This document shows, piece by piece, positions 17,595 to 25,330 of a DNA stretch of 45,257 nucleotides; position 1 is the first letter of the stretch, and each line of letters begins with the position of its first letter. Made by a program: the position numbers and the translations under genes. The notes beneath the pieces are model-generated. The model was not told where the DNA came from, did no database searches, and worked only from the letters and a program-made list of their open reading frames with translations. The DNA is from Flavobacteriales bacterium (GTDB lineage: Bacteria; Bacteroidota; Bacteroidia; Flavobacteriales_D; Parvicellaceae), in the NCBI GenBank assembly GCA_020631555.1, contig JAHDGY010000015.1, positions 1 through 45,257 of the forward strand, in the 5' to 3' direction.

Positions 17595-18410
17595 TTAAGG
17601 GAATTTGGGGTATTTGCTAAAGTCAGGGTCTCGTTTTTCTAAGAATGCGTTTTTGCCTTCGTGAGCTTCTTCCATCAAATAGTACATTAATGTGGCATCA
17701 CCAGCAAATTCCATTAAACCTCTCTGCCCGTCTAATTCAGCGTTTAGGCCTCTCTTAATCATCCGTAAGGCTAGTGGACTGCGTTTCATCATGGTTTTTG
17801 ACCACCTGACTACTTCATTTTCTAGTTCTGGTAAGGGTACAACTTTGTTAACCATTCCCATTTTTTCAGCTTCTTCAGCACTGTATTGTTCGCACAGAAA
17901 CCAAATCTCCCTGGCCTTTTTCTGTCCGACGTGTCGCGCTAAATAAGAAGACCCGAAGCCCGCATCAAAACTGCCTACTTTAGGGCCTGTTTGACCAAAT
18001 ATTGCGTTTTCCGAAGCAATTGTGAGGTCGCATACTACGTGAAGTACGTGCCCTCCACCTATTGCGTATCCGTTTACCATCGCAACCACAGGCTTAGGTA
18101 ATGCCCTTATCTTTTTATGGATATCAAGTACGTTTAATCGTGGTACACCATCGTCGCCAACATAGCCGCCAATCCCTTTAACATTCTGATCGCCACCCGA
18201 GCAAAATGCTTTTTCTCCGGTGCCAGTTATAACTACCACACCAATTGATTGGTCTTCTCTGCAGATGTCTAATGCATCTAGTATTTCGATGTTTGTTTCA
18301 GGACGAAAGGCATTGTAGACTTCTGGTCTATCAATTGTAATTTTCCCTATCCCCTCAAAGAATTCGAATTTTATATCCGTATATTCTTTAATGTTTTTCC
18401 ACTCTCTCAT
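17595..18410 (-). CDS. menB: 1,4-dihydroxy-2-naphthoyl-CoA synthase MenB
   Basis: The 271-residue crotonase-fold enzyme closes the second ring of menaquinone, from o-succinylbenzoyl-CoA to DHNA-CoA. The oxyanion-hole and active-site blocks are [35 protein letters not shown] and [21 protein letters not shown], the last being specific for MenB among crotonases. ATG 18410 is chosen because it gives the family N-terminus ([13 protein letters not shown]) and starts one base after the menD stop; an upstream in-frame extension overlaps menD and is not expected. It is the last gene of the minus-strand menaquinone operon. Confidence 0.96.
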   Translation of the reverse strand: MREWKNIKEYTDIKFEFFEGIGKITIDRPEVYNAFRPETNIEILDALDICREDQSIGVVVITGTGEKAFCSGGDQNVKGIGGYVGDDGVPRLNVLDIHKKIRALPKPVVAMVNGYAIGGGHVLHVVCDLTIASENAIFGQTGPKVGSFDAGFGSSYLARHVGQKKAREIWFLCEQYSAEEAEKMGMVNKVVPLPELENEVVRWSKTMMKRSPLALRMIKRGLNAELDGQRGLMEFAGDATLMYYLMEEAHEGKNAFLEKRDPDFSKYPKFP

Positions 18411-18411
18411 T

Positions 18412-20088
18412 TTATTTCTTAAGATTTTCGAAGTATGACTTAAGGATATTATCATTGTCTTCGTTTGCTGTGTATACTTCAATTACTTCGGGAGTTGATA
18501 TGCTACTATATGCCCTTTTTAGACATTCTTCTAGCTCCATGGTGCTACAAGCACGGCTGTGAAGTATGCCAAATGCAGCACACAACTGCCCAATATTTAC
18601 ATTTTGTTTCGTTACGAAAAAATCATTAAGCTGATTTGTCGTGTCAGGTCCGGGAATGATTTTAAATATATTTCCTCCACCGTTGTTAAGTACAATTATT
18701 TTTAGGTTTGAATTATCGTCTAAATTCCATAGCGCGTTTGAATCGTACAAAAAACTGATGTCCCCGGTAACCAGGGTTGAAGGCTTTTGTGATGCGAATG
18801 TTGCTCCCATTGCAGTTGATGTAGAACCATCTATGCCACTTACCCCTCTATTGCAGTAATAGTCTATTGAATTAACCGGTTCAAATAGTTGGAAGTAGCG
18901 CACTGCAGTGCTATTTCCCATGTGAAGAGTTGAATGATCTGGCAAATACGCTACAATGGTTTGATACGCCTTTAAGTCCGACCATGGGGTTGTCTCGAGA
19001 TACTCATCATGCAGTATTTCACTGCGATAGTGGCAATTTCTCCAAAGTTCTCGATATCCATTGGACCCAACTCTACAGCTATCCAGTATAGACCGGAAAA
19101 ATGTTGCTGGATTGATCCTTATATGCTTCGTCAAACTTTGGAATGTGTCTTTTACCGTACTTTCATTAGCGATGTGCCAATGTTCCTCAGGTTGAAATTT
19201 CCTGAATAAGGCCTTAATTTTCTTGGAAATAATGGCACCACCAATACTTACCAAAATTTCTGGTCTAAAATCAGGTAATTTGTTGATACGATCCACAGAA
19301 ATAAGCCGATCGATGCATGGGTTAAAGTTTGGGTGGCATATGTTGGCCGTGGTCTCCGTTAATATTACCACACTAGGATCGCTGGAAATTTGCCCAAGAA
19401 CTTCATTTAATTTCTCATCTGGATTCAACTGACCAGCAAGAACAAGTTTTTTCGAAGAATTTTCCCATTTCTCTGCTAAAGCATCCAGCTCTTCTGGGGC
19501 TAAACTAACGTTTGTCTTAGGTACGTACACAGCCCTGGGATTGGCAGAATTTGTTTTTTGTTGATATAAATTCTCACGCAGTGGAATATTGATATGTACA
19601 GGGCCCAATTCATGGGTTGCTAGATTTATAGCGTCATTTGCAATACGGGCGCAACTCCATTCCTCATCAGGATGATCCGCTTCTTGCGGCATCTCAAATG
19701 AATCCAAAATATAATTGCTGTAAATATTGCGTTGACGGATCGATTGACCTTCTCCCTGATCAATCCATTCGACAGGTCTATCTGCTGTGAGCACCAGTAG
19801 CGGAACCTTTTGATAAAAGGCTTCAGCAAGTGCGGGAGCATAATTAAGCGCAGCACTGCCGGATGTGCATGAAATAGCAACAGGTTTTCTTGTTTGCTGT
19901 GCTATTCCAAGTGCGAAGAATGCGGCGCATCGTTCATCAGGAATCGAAACGCACGTAAAAGAACCATATTCATTGAACGAAATACTTAATGGAGCATTTC
20001 TAGAGCCCGGTGATAAAACAACGTGTTCTATTCCTTTTCTAGAGCAAACTTCAACTAACTGTTGTATCCCTTTTTTGTCGGAAATCAC
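18412..20088 (-). CDS. menD: SEPHCHC synthase MenD
   Basis: The 558-residue TPP enzyme adds the 2-oxoglutarate-derived succinyl semialdehyde unit to isochorismate in menaquinone synthesis. The N-terminal block [20 protein letters not shown] is diagnostic, with [16 protein letters not shown] and the TPP/Mg motif [15 protein letters not shown]...NNGGGNIF in the C-terminal domain. The start is a GTG that overlaps the TGA of the preceding isochorismate synthase gene (GTGA), and the resulting N-terminus ([14 protein letters not shown]) fits the family. Full length. Confidence 0.95.
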   Translation of the reverse strand: MISDKKGIQQLVEVCSRKGIEHVVLSPGSRNAPLSISFNEYGSFTCVSIPDERCAAFFALGIAQQTRKPVAISCTSGSAALNYAPALAEAFYQKVPLLVLTADRPVEWIDQGEGQSIRQRNIYSNYILDSFEMPQEADHPDEEWSCARIANDAINLATHELGPVHINIPLRENLYQQKTNSANPRAVYVPKTNVSLAPEELDALAEKWENSSKKLVLAGQLNPDEKLNEVLGQISSDPSVVILTETTANICHPNFNPCIDRLISVDRINKLPDFRPEILVSIGGAIISKKIKALFRKFQPEEHWHIANESTVKDTFQSLTKHIRINPATFFRSILDSCRVGSNGYRELWRNCHYRSEILHDEYLETTPWSDLKAYQTIVAYLPDHSTLHMGNSTAVRYFQLFEPVNSIDYYCNRGVSGIDGSTSTAMGATFASQKPSTLVTGDISFLYDSNALWNLDDNSNLKIIVLNNGGGNIFKIIPGPDTTNQLNDFFVTKQNVNIGQLCAAFGILHSRACSTMELEECLKRAYSSISTPEVIEVYTANEDNDNILKSYFENLKK

Positions 20089-21119
20089 GCGTCAAAATTG
20101 TGGATTTTTTTTATAACCGACAATAAGGTTTGGGCCTTGAGTTCCGTTTCTTCCCACTCTTTTTGAGGATCAGAATCTCGAGTAATACCGGCACCAAGAA
20201 ATAGCTGAAATGATTTTTCTAGAACTTTCGTGCATCTAAGGTTAACGTACAATGCCGAATGGTTATTGAAGTTCATTGGGCCGAGAAAGCCTGTGTAAAG
20301 CTCTCGTTGATGCTGCTCTAACTGTCTAATTACGGTTAGTGATTTATCTACCGGCAAACCAGCGATGGCTGGAGTAGGATGCAATTGACATGCAAGTTTC
20401 CAAAAATCTAATTCAGATGAAGAAAAAAAATTAGTCACTATATGGGCAACAGGTCCGGCAATTAATGTGCTCGGACGACTTTCAGAAAAAATTGTACTTC
20501 CAAGCACGCTTCGTAAGTGTTTGGAAACCAGTTCTTGTTCTTCAATTTCTTTTTGACCCCAAGTGCTAAAATTAACCTTGCCAGAATCTGGAACCGCTTG
20601 GGTGCCTGCTAGTGCCATGGTTCGAGTATCGCTACCATCCTGGCATAAAAGAATCTCCGGGGTTGACCCTATCCAAGTCCCAAACGACGGAGAGTTTATT
20701 AAATAAGTTAGCGTGTTAGGATGTTTATTCTTTAAATCTTGGTAGAGTTGCACGAGATTTGATTCCTGGTCAATTTGTACACTCTTAACCCTGGACAATA
20801 CAACCTTTTTCAAGTTGCTGTCAAGTTGATCCACAATCGCCCTTACCTGCGAAGTATATGCTGACCTATTCGTCTCGTCAGTTGTGTTCGACGGAGTTGA
20901 CACTTGAGTAAAGAGCAACTCCGGGTTTTTAACTATCTGATCTGGAATAATACCAAAATTCCGTTTATCAACCGAACCAAATGGACGAATAGAAAAACAC
21001 GTTTCTGTTGGTGAGTTAATTTCTTGAAAATCGCCCAAAAATAGGTGGTGATCGTCATCATTTGGTTCGGAAAAACAAGCAAAACTATCAGATGGATTTA
21101 ATTCAATCAGGTTTCCCAT
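20085..21119 (-). CDS. menF: Isochorismate synthase (chorismate-binding enzyme)
   Basis: A 344-residue member of the chorismate-binding family that turns chorismate into isochorismate, the first committed step to menaquinone. Visible marks are the central VVLSRVK, LAGTQAVP, the LHPTPAIAGLPVDKSL block with catalytic context, ELYTGFLGPMNF and the C-terminal GAGITRDSDPQKEWEETELKAQTLL. The position directly before menD, with a four-base overlap, supports the menaquinone role rather than a siderophore role (EntC-type). It is shorter than E. coli MenF because the N-terminal extension is reduced, as is common in Bacteroidota. Confidence 0.92.
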   Translation of the reverse strand: MGNLIELNPSDSFACFSEPNDDDHHLFLGDFQEINSPTETCFSIRPFGSVDKRNFGIIPDQIVKNPELLFTQVSTPSNTTDETNRSAYTSQVRAIVDQLDSNLKKVVLSRVKSVQIDQESNLVQLYQDLKNKHPNTLTYLINSPSFGTWIGSTPEILLCQDGSDTRTMALAGTQAVPDSGKVNFSTWGQKEIEEQELVSKHLRSVLGSTIFSESRPSTLIAGPVAHIVTNFFSSSELDFWKLACQLHPTPAIAGLPVDKSLTVIRQLEQHQRELYTGFLGPMNFNNHSALYVNLRCTKVLEKSFQLFLGAGITRDSDPQKEWEETELKAQTLLSVIKKIHNFDA

Positions 21120-21120
21120 T

Positions 21121-21549
21121 TCAAGGTTTGTGGGTTTTGCTCACTACCATTACTGTTAACCTGCAGACGCTAACTAAATTATTGTCGTCATCCTTAATTT
21201 CAATGTTCCAAACGTGTGTGCTTTTCCCTTTGTGTAGAATGGAACATGTCCCATGCACAAAGCCGGACCGAACCGATCGTATATGATTCGCATTTACTTC
21301 TAATCCAATGCTAAATTGAGATTCTTGATCAATCAACATAGCGCTACATATACTGCCTAAAGTTTCAGCTAAAACTACATTTGCTCCCCCATGAAGTAAT
21401 TTCATTGGTTGGATTGTGCGTTCGTCCACTGGCATTTTGGCCGTCAACGATGACTTGCCTACTTTTGTAAATTCTATTCCAACATTTTCAACTAGAGTTC
21501 CTTTGCAAAACTGGTTGAGATCTTCGATTGTAACCTTATCAAGAGTCAT
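21121..21549 (-). CDS. Hotdog-fold thioesterase, probable DHNA-CoA hydrolase
   Basis: A 142-residue PaaI/YdiI-type hotdog thioesterase. The helix LLHGGANVVLAETLGSICS is the active-site helix of this family, with the acid residue in AETLGS. It is the first gene of the block with isochorismate synthase, menD and menB, so its probable substrate is 1,4-dihydroxy-2-naphthoyl-CoA (the MenI step); that is inferred from context. ATG 21549 is preferred to an in-frame start nine codons upstream, because TAACTTTG at 21562-21555 ends only five bases before it. The spacing to the next gene is one base. Confidence 0.85.
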   Translation of the reverse strand: MTLDKVTIEDLNQFCKGTLVENVGIEFTKVGKSSLTAKMPVDERTIQPMKLLHGGANVVLAETLGSICSAMLIDQESQFSIGLEVNANHIRSVRSGFVHGTCSILHKGKSTHVWNIEIKDDDNNLVSVCRLTVMVVSKTHKP

Positions 21550-21554
21550 GGTCA

Positions 21555-21562
21555 CAAAGTTA
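21555..21562 (-). promoter_or_regulatory. -7 element of the menaquinone operon
   Basis: TAACTTTG on the minus strand matches TAnnTTTG and ends five bases before the thioesterase ATG. The mRNA would be leaderless or nearly so. No clear -33 TTG at the right distance. Confidence 0.45.
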
Positions 21563-21780
21563 AAATAAAGACCCATTGGGTAGATTTATTCAAATTCCAC
21601 TGAATTGAAAAAAGGCTACGAAATTTTGCGAAAAATTAGAGTTTTAGATGATCGTGCGGATATTGGGGGTAAACGGTATTTTCTTGTGGGTTTTAGTGCG
21701 TTTTGAAAAGGAATTAGGCAGAAGAAAGAGGCGTAACTTGTTCATTTTGCATGCAGTTATGGAAGAATTTTTTTAAATAA

Positions 21781-21812
21781 TTTGGTGGAGATTGATTTTT
21801 GCCATAATTTAG
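21781..21812 (+). promoter_or_regulatory. Possible promoter upstream of the tandem hairpin repeats
   Basis: TTTG at 21781-21784 and TAATTTAG at 21805-21812 are separated by 20 bases; the second element differs from TAnnTTTG at one position. A transcript starting near 21818 would contain both hairpin repeats and end at the terminator at 22083, about 265 bases. Confidence 0.35.
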
Positions 21813-21862
21813 CAACGTCTTACGACAACAACGTTCATTTAATATAAAAATATTTCACACAT

Positions 21863-21936
21863 TTAATGATTGGGTGATGGGATATAACTGGTAACCGCGA
21901 GCAATCTCTTCTTTTCCGCTCGCGGTTGCGGTTATC
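21863..21936 (+). repeat. Hairpin repeat, copy A
   Basis: This 74-base unit is repeated at 21965-22038 with a single base difference (C at 21911 versus A at 22013). Inside it AACCGCGAGC and GCTCGCGGTT form a perfect 10-bp stem, extended by ATAAC/GTTAT with a small internal loop. The head TTAATGATTGGGTGATGG is unpaired. Confidence 0.8.
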
Positions 21937-21964
21937 CTCTAAACTCCTTTGAATGTGAAAACAC

Positions 21965-22038
21965 TTAATGATTGGGTGATGGGATATAACTGGTAACCGC
22001 GAGCAATCTCTTATTTTCCGCTCGCGGTTGCGGTTATC
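21965..22038 (+). repeat. Hairpin repeat, copy B
   Basis: Second copy of the 74-base unit, 102 bases after copy A, with the same AACCGCGAGC/GCTCGCGGTT stem. The 28 bases between the copies are unrelated to the unit. The near identity suggests a recent duplication or a dispersed intergenic element. Confidence 0.8.
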
Positions 22039-22057
22039 TGCTTGATCTGAAAAAATT

Positions 22058-22083
22058 AAAGCAGCTTTAGGGCTGCTTTTTTT
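22058..22083 (+). terminator. Rho-independent terminator before idi
   Basis: AAAGCAGC (22058-22065) and GCTGCTTT (22072-22079) form an 8-bp stem followed by a run of T to 22083. It stands 25 bases before the idi start codon, so it either ends a separate small RNA or acts as an attenuator for idi. Confidence 0.75.
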
Positions 22084-22108
22084 GTGCTTAACTTTTACCA
22101 AATCTCAG

Positions 22109-22636
22109 ATGGAACATGTAGTCTTGGTTGATGAACAGGACAATCAAATCGGAATAATGGAAAAGATGGAGGCTCATTACAAAGGAGTTCTGCATCGCGC
22201 ATTTTCTGTATTTGTGTTTAATTCAAAGCACGAATTATTACTTCAGCGAAGGGCTCTCGGCAAATATCATAGTGGTGGACTTTGGACCAACACCTGTTGT
22301 AGCCATTCTAGGGTCGGGGAGACCACATTAGATGCGGGGCATAGAAGATTACAGGAAGAAATGGGCTTCGATTGTCCTTTATCAGAAGCATTTACTTTTA
22401 TCTACAAAAAGGAATTGGATCATCAAATGATTGAGCATGAGTACGACCATGTTTTGGTTGGTACTTTCGATGGAGAGCCAATACTTAATCCAGAGGAGGC
22501 AATGGATTACAGCTTTGTGTCCATTTCAGAGATCGAAAGTTTAGTCGCAGAAAATCCCCAAAACTACACGGAATGGTTCAAAATATGCCTGAAGGAAGTC
22601 CTGCTTCATTACGACAAGATTAGAGCTATTTTATAA
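22109..22636 (+). CDS. idi: Isopentenyl-diphosphate delta-isomerase, type I
   Basis: The 175-residue Nudix-fold enzyme interconverts isopentenyl and dimethylallyl diphosphate for isoprenoid synthesis, including the menaquinone side chain. Key residues: the active-site cysteine region TNTCCSHSRVGE (Cys64, by analogy with E. coli Cys67), the Nudix-like RRLQEEMGFDC and the metal/acid block EHEYDHVLVGTF. ATG 22109 is chosen over an upstream in-frame start inside the terminator region, because MEHVVLVDEQDNQIG is the family start. The promoter is not clear: TAACTTTT at about 22089 is a poor -7. Confidence 0.94.
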   Translation: MEHVVLVDEQDNQIGIMEKMEAHYKGVLHRAFSVFVFNSKHELLLQRRALGKYHSGGLWTNTCCSHSRVGETTLDAGHRRLQEEMGFDCPLSEAFTFIYKKELDHQMIEHEYDHVLVGTFDGEPILNPEEAMDYSFVSISEIESLVAENPQNYTEWFKICLKEVLLHYDKIRAIL

Positions 22637-22704
22637 CGCCAAACCCTCATAGTATTATTTTGATGCAAGTTAATGAAATTGAGAGCTGAAATAGAATTAA
22701 CGGC

Positions 22705-23850
22705 TCATTCTATGGGGTGTAAAGTTCGTTCGTAGCATTTCACTAGTTGGTGTGTCACTTTTTCTGGAGAAAACGTTTCTGTTGCGTATTTATAACCGGC
22801 TTCAATCATAGAATTCCTTAGCTCTGAGTTATCCAATACTTTTGCAATAGCTTGAGCAAGTTCTTCAGGTTCATTTGGATCAACGTAAAGCGATGTTGGT
22901 CCGCCAGCCTCAGGCATTGAGGAAATGTTTGAAGTAATTACTGGCGTTTTGCTCAGCAAGGCTTCAGCTACGGGCAAGCCAAACCCTTCATAAAAAGAAG
23001 GGTACACTAGTGCCATCGCCGATTGGTAAATTTTTCGCAAACTGCGATTGTCTTTCAAATCGGTTAACCAGATTATCCTATTCTCAAGCCCTGAATTGCG
23101 AATCAAGTTTTGCCACCTTTTTGAATATTGCTTGGCCTGCCGTCCACCAACAATAACAATTGGAATTCTATGGTCCGGATGCAATTGAAGATAACTTTTG
23201 ATTATACCAGTTAAATTTTTCCGATCCTCAACGCTACCAACGTACAGTATGTATTCGCTTGGTAAATTGTACTTTGTCAACGTTTCGTCTGCTTCTTTAA
23301 TGATGATGTCCTCGTAAAAAATTGGATTGCAACACTGATAGATCACATCTATTTTGTTGCGGTTTATGCCATAATAACTGACAATGTCATTTTTAGTGCT
23401 CTCGCTAATTGCTATAATCCTATCCGCATTTCGACAACTGTTTTTGAACTTTATATCGTAGATCGTTCTGTCAATCAATGGATAAGTTTTAGGTAGAACC
23501 TTAAAAATTAAATCATGGATTGTAACCACACTCTTAACACCGCTTTGCTTTGTTGTAAATGGAATTTCATTGCTAAGCCCGTGGTATAAATCAATTTTGT
23601 CTTTGGCAAACTCTTTGGCAATTGAAAAGCTTCTCCAGAATGATTTAAAAGAAGTATTGGGTTGAATAGTCTCGAAGGCAGGATTTTTATGAAAAACATC
23701 TGTTTCCGATGAGATTCTTATTGATGGCGTGTACAAGCGATACGAAAAGTTCGGATAGAAATTTTGGAGATTTTTTACCAGTGTACGACTATAATTTCCA
23801 AGACCGGTAAAATTGGAATACAGTCTTTTCGAATCAAATCCAATGTTCAT
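22705..23850 (-). CDS. Glycosyltransferase family 4 (GT-B) enzyme
   Basis: A 381-residue retaining GT-B glycosyltransferase of the GT4 group. The N-terminus LYSNFTGLGNYSRTLVKNL is the acceptor-side glycine loop, and EYILYVGSVEDRKN opens the second domain. The donor-binding E-x7-E region is YPSFYEGFGLPVAEALLSKTPVI. The likely product is a cell-surface polysaccharide or glycolipid sugar linkage; donor and acceptor cannot be read from sequence. ATG 23850 is chosen because the promoter -7 element overlaps a GTG 15 bases upstream. Confidence 0.9.
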   Translation of the reverse strand: MNIGFDSKRLYSNFTGLGNYSRTLVKNLQNFYPNFSYRLYTPSIRISSETDVFHKNPAFETIQPNTSFKSFWRSFSIAKEFAKDKIDLYHGLSNEIPFTTKQSGVKSVVTIHDLIFKVLPKTYPLIDRTIYDIKFKNSCRNADRIIAISESTKNDIVSYYGINRNKIDVIYQCCNPIFYEDIIIKEADETLTKYNLPSEYILYVGSVEDRKNLTGIIKSYLQLHPDHRIPIVIVGGRQAKQYSKRWQNLIRNSGLENRIIWLTDLKDNRSLRKIYQSAMALVYPSFYEGFGLPVAEALLSKTPVITSNISSMPEAGGPTSLYVDPNEPEELAQAIAKVLDNSELRNSMIEAGYKYATETFSPEKVTHQLVKCYERTLHPIE

Positions 23851-23864
23851 TCCTTCAAATTGCA

Positions 23865-23894
23865 CAAAATTATGGCTTAGTTGAAATCTAGCAA
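23865..23894 (-). promoter_or_regulatory. Promoter of the GT4 gene
   Basis: On the minus strand TTG (23894-23892) and TAATTTTG (23872-23865) are 19 bases apart, a good Bacteroidota match. Transcription would start near 23860, about ten bases before ATG 23850, which decides that start. Confidence 0.6.
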
Positions 23895-23929
23895 TTTATT
23901 TGCGAATAGCTTTGAACAATTATCCTGGA

Positions 23930-25291
23930 TTATTTTCTGGATCCGATCTTAATTTCGTCAATAAGAGCGTTTTCTGCGGATTGGAAATCAACAATTTTAG
24001 CATGTCGACCAGACCCTAGTTTAGCCAAATAGCGCATCTGTTTTCGGTGGTAAGGCTTGCTTTTAATGCTAAGCAAACTCATTTTAACACCACGTTTTTC
24101 ATACTTCTTTACCAATTTCGGAATATTGGCAGGCCCGGTTAGTGGAAAATCGCCGTCCGTAGCCATGATGACGGTATTGTTACCATTATCAATAAATTCT
24201 TGTAAAGCTGATTTATACGCCAATTTTATTCCTTTTCCTCCTGCGGTCATTCCATCTGCCCCTAATTCGGAAATTATTTTTTCAATCTCTTTAGTGTTGT
24301 TTACAGTTTGAGTTGGCAAAATGACCTTAGCAACGGACGCGTAAGAAACGATTGTAATCTTATCAATTGGTCGCAATATTTTGGCCAGATTAAGCATGGA
24401 CACTTTAAGAAGATCAAGTTTGCCAGTATATTTCATAGAAGACGACACATCCACGAGAAAAACAATGTTGTTTGGTTTATAGTTCGATTCACTAAAATCC
24501 GTTTTGTCTTCAGTTGATTTCGGTGGAAAACCCTTATCTTCAGTTTGCTCTACAATCGTTGTAGTATCTGTAGGCGTTGTCTTCTCGACAACCACTTCTG
24601 GTTCTTTCGGTTTTTCTTCTTTAGGCAATTTTTTAAGTTCCACAACCACCTTGCTCTTGTGCCGATTAACATAATTAACAAATTCCTTGGCGATATAGTC
24701 GTCATGACTGACTACGAAATAGTAGAGCCCAATAGGGGTTTCATCATCTCTAATTAACCCTTTTTTATTTGTTCTGAAATCCTTGGTTACTTGCCCCCTG
24801 GTCACCATCATTACGCGCGAATCTTTGATCGGCTTTTTGGTTAGGGAGTCAATAACAAGAACTTCCAACTCAAAGTTTGTTGAGCGCTGTTGTTTAAGCT
24901 GATCGAATGTTGGGCATTCCAATCTCCAGTCCTTTGGAACTTGCTCTACAAAACCTTTGACATAGAGTGGAATTGGTTTTTTCTTGTGACTTACATGAAG
25001 TAGCACCTGTTCTCTAAAATCTCCTTTTTTAGTTGGATTGGTTTTAATTCTCATCGTCACGCTGCTGTCTGGTGCGATAAACTTGCTAGAATATCTAACC
25101 TTTAGTGTTTTCCCTACTTCGGCACGAAAGATGAATATTTTTGAATCGCCGGTATTTTTGATGTTGATATCAGCAACCCTGTTGTGTCCATCATCAATTA
25201 CTCCATAGTCATATTCGGTAGTAGAAAAGGTTAATTGACTCCAAATAGGAAGTGAGGTAAAAAGGAAAAAAAAGAATACAATGCGCTTCAT
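23930..25291 (-). CDS. Secreted DUF1573-like plus von Willebrand factor A protein
   Basis: The product has 453 residues. A signal peptide (MKRIVFFFFLFTSLPIWSQ) is followed by an Ig-like DUF1573-type domain (about 22-115, with FSTTEYDYGVID and INIKNTGDSKI). Next come a carboxypeptidase-regulatory-like domain (about 140-220), a Pro/Glu/Thr-rich linker, and a vWA domain (about 275-450) with the MIDAS motif DVSSS at 281-285. Each domain is common, but the order is less so. vWA domains bind metal-dependent ligands, so this is probably a periplasmic or surface adhesion/assembly protein. The start is moved 30 bases downstream to the Met that begins the signal peptide. It follows the membrane protein gene by 39 bases. 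Confidence 0.85.
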   Translation of the reverse strand: MKRIVFFFFLFTSLPIWSQLTFSTTEYDYGVIDDGHNRVADINIKNTGDSKIFIFRAEVGKTLKVRYSSKFIAPDSSVTMRIKTNPTKKGDFREQVLLHVSHKKKPIPLYVKGFVEQVPKDWRLECPTFDQLKQQRSTNFELEVLVIDSLTKKPIKDSRVMMVTRGQVTKDFRTNKKGLIRDDETPIGLYYFVVSHDDYIAKEFVNYVNRHKSKVVVELKKLPKEEKPKEPEVVVEKTTPTDTTTIVEQTEDKGFPPKSTEDKTDFSESNYKPNNIVFLVDVSSSMKYTGKLDLLKVSMLNLAKILRPIDKITIVSYASVAKVILPTQTVNNTKEIEKIISELGADGMTAGGKGIKLAYKSALQEFIDNGNNTVIMATDGDFPLTGPANIPKLVKKYEKRGVKMSLLSIKSKPYHRKQMRYLAKLGSGRHAKIVDFQSAENALIDEIKIGSRK

Positions 25292-25330
25292 TATTTCTTT
25301 GAAATTCAATAAGCTTGCCAAGATATTAAT

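Larger units (their letters stand above)
21577..22108. other. Intergenic region between the menaquinone operon and idi
   Basis: 532 bases with no credible protein gene. It holds a promoter-like pair (21781-21812), two near-identical 74-bp repeats with internal hairpins, and a strong plus-strand terminator (22058-22083) before idi. An 88-codon minus-strand reading frame across the repeats repeats itself because the 102-base period is a multiple of three, and it is not taken as a gene. Confidence 0.6.

Noticed and set aside
18411-18482. N-terminal extension of menB upstream of ATG 18410
   Set aside because: It overlaps menD coding sequence, and the family N-terminus begins at 18410.
21835-22101. 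88-codon minus-strand reading frame over the hairpin repeats
   Set aside because: Its product is the same 34-residue unit twice because the repeat period is a multiple of three; composition is unlike a protein and no start signal is present.
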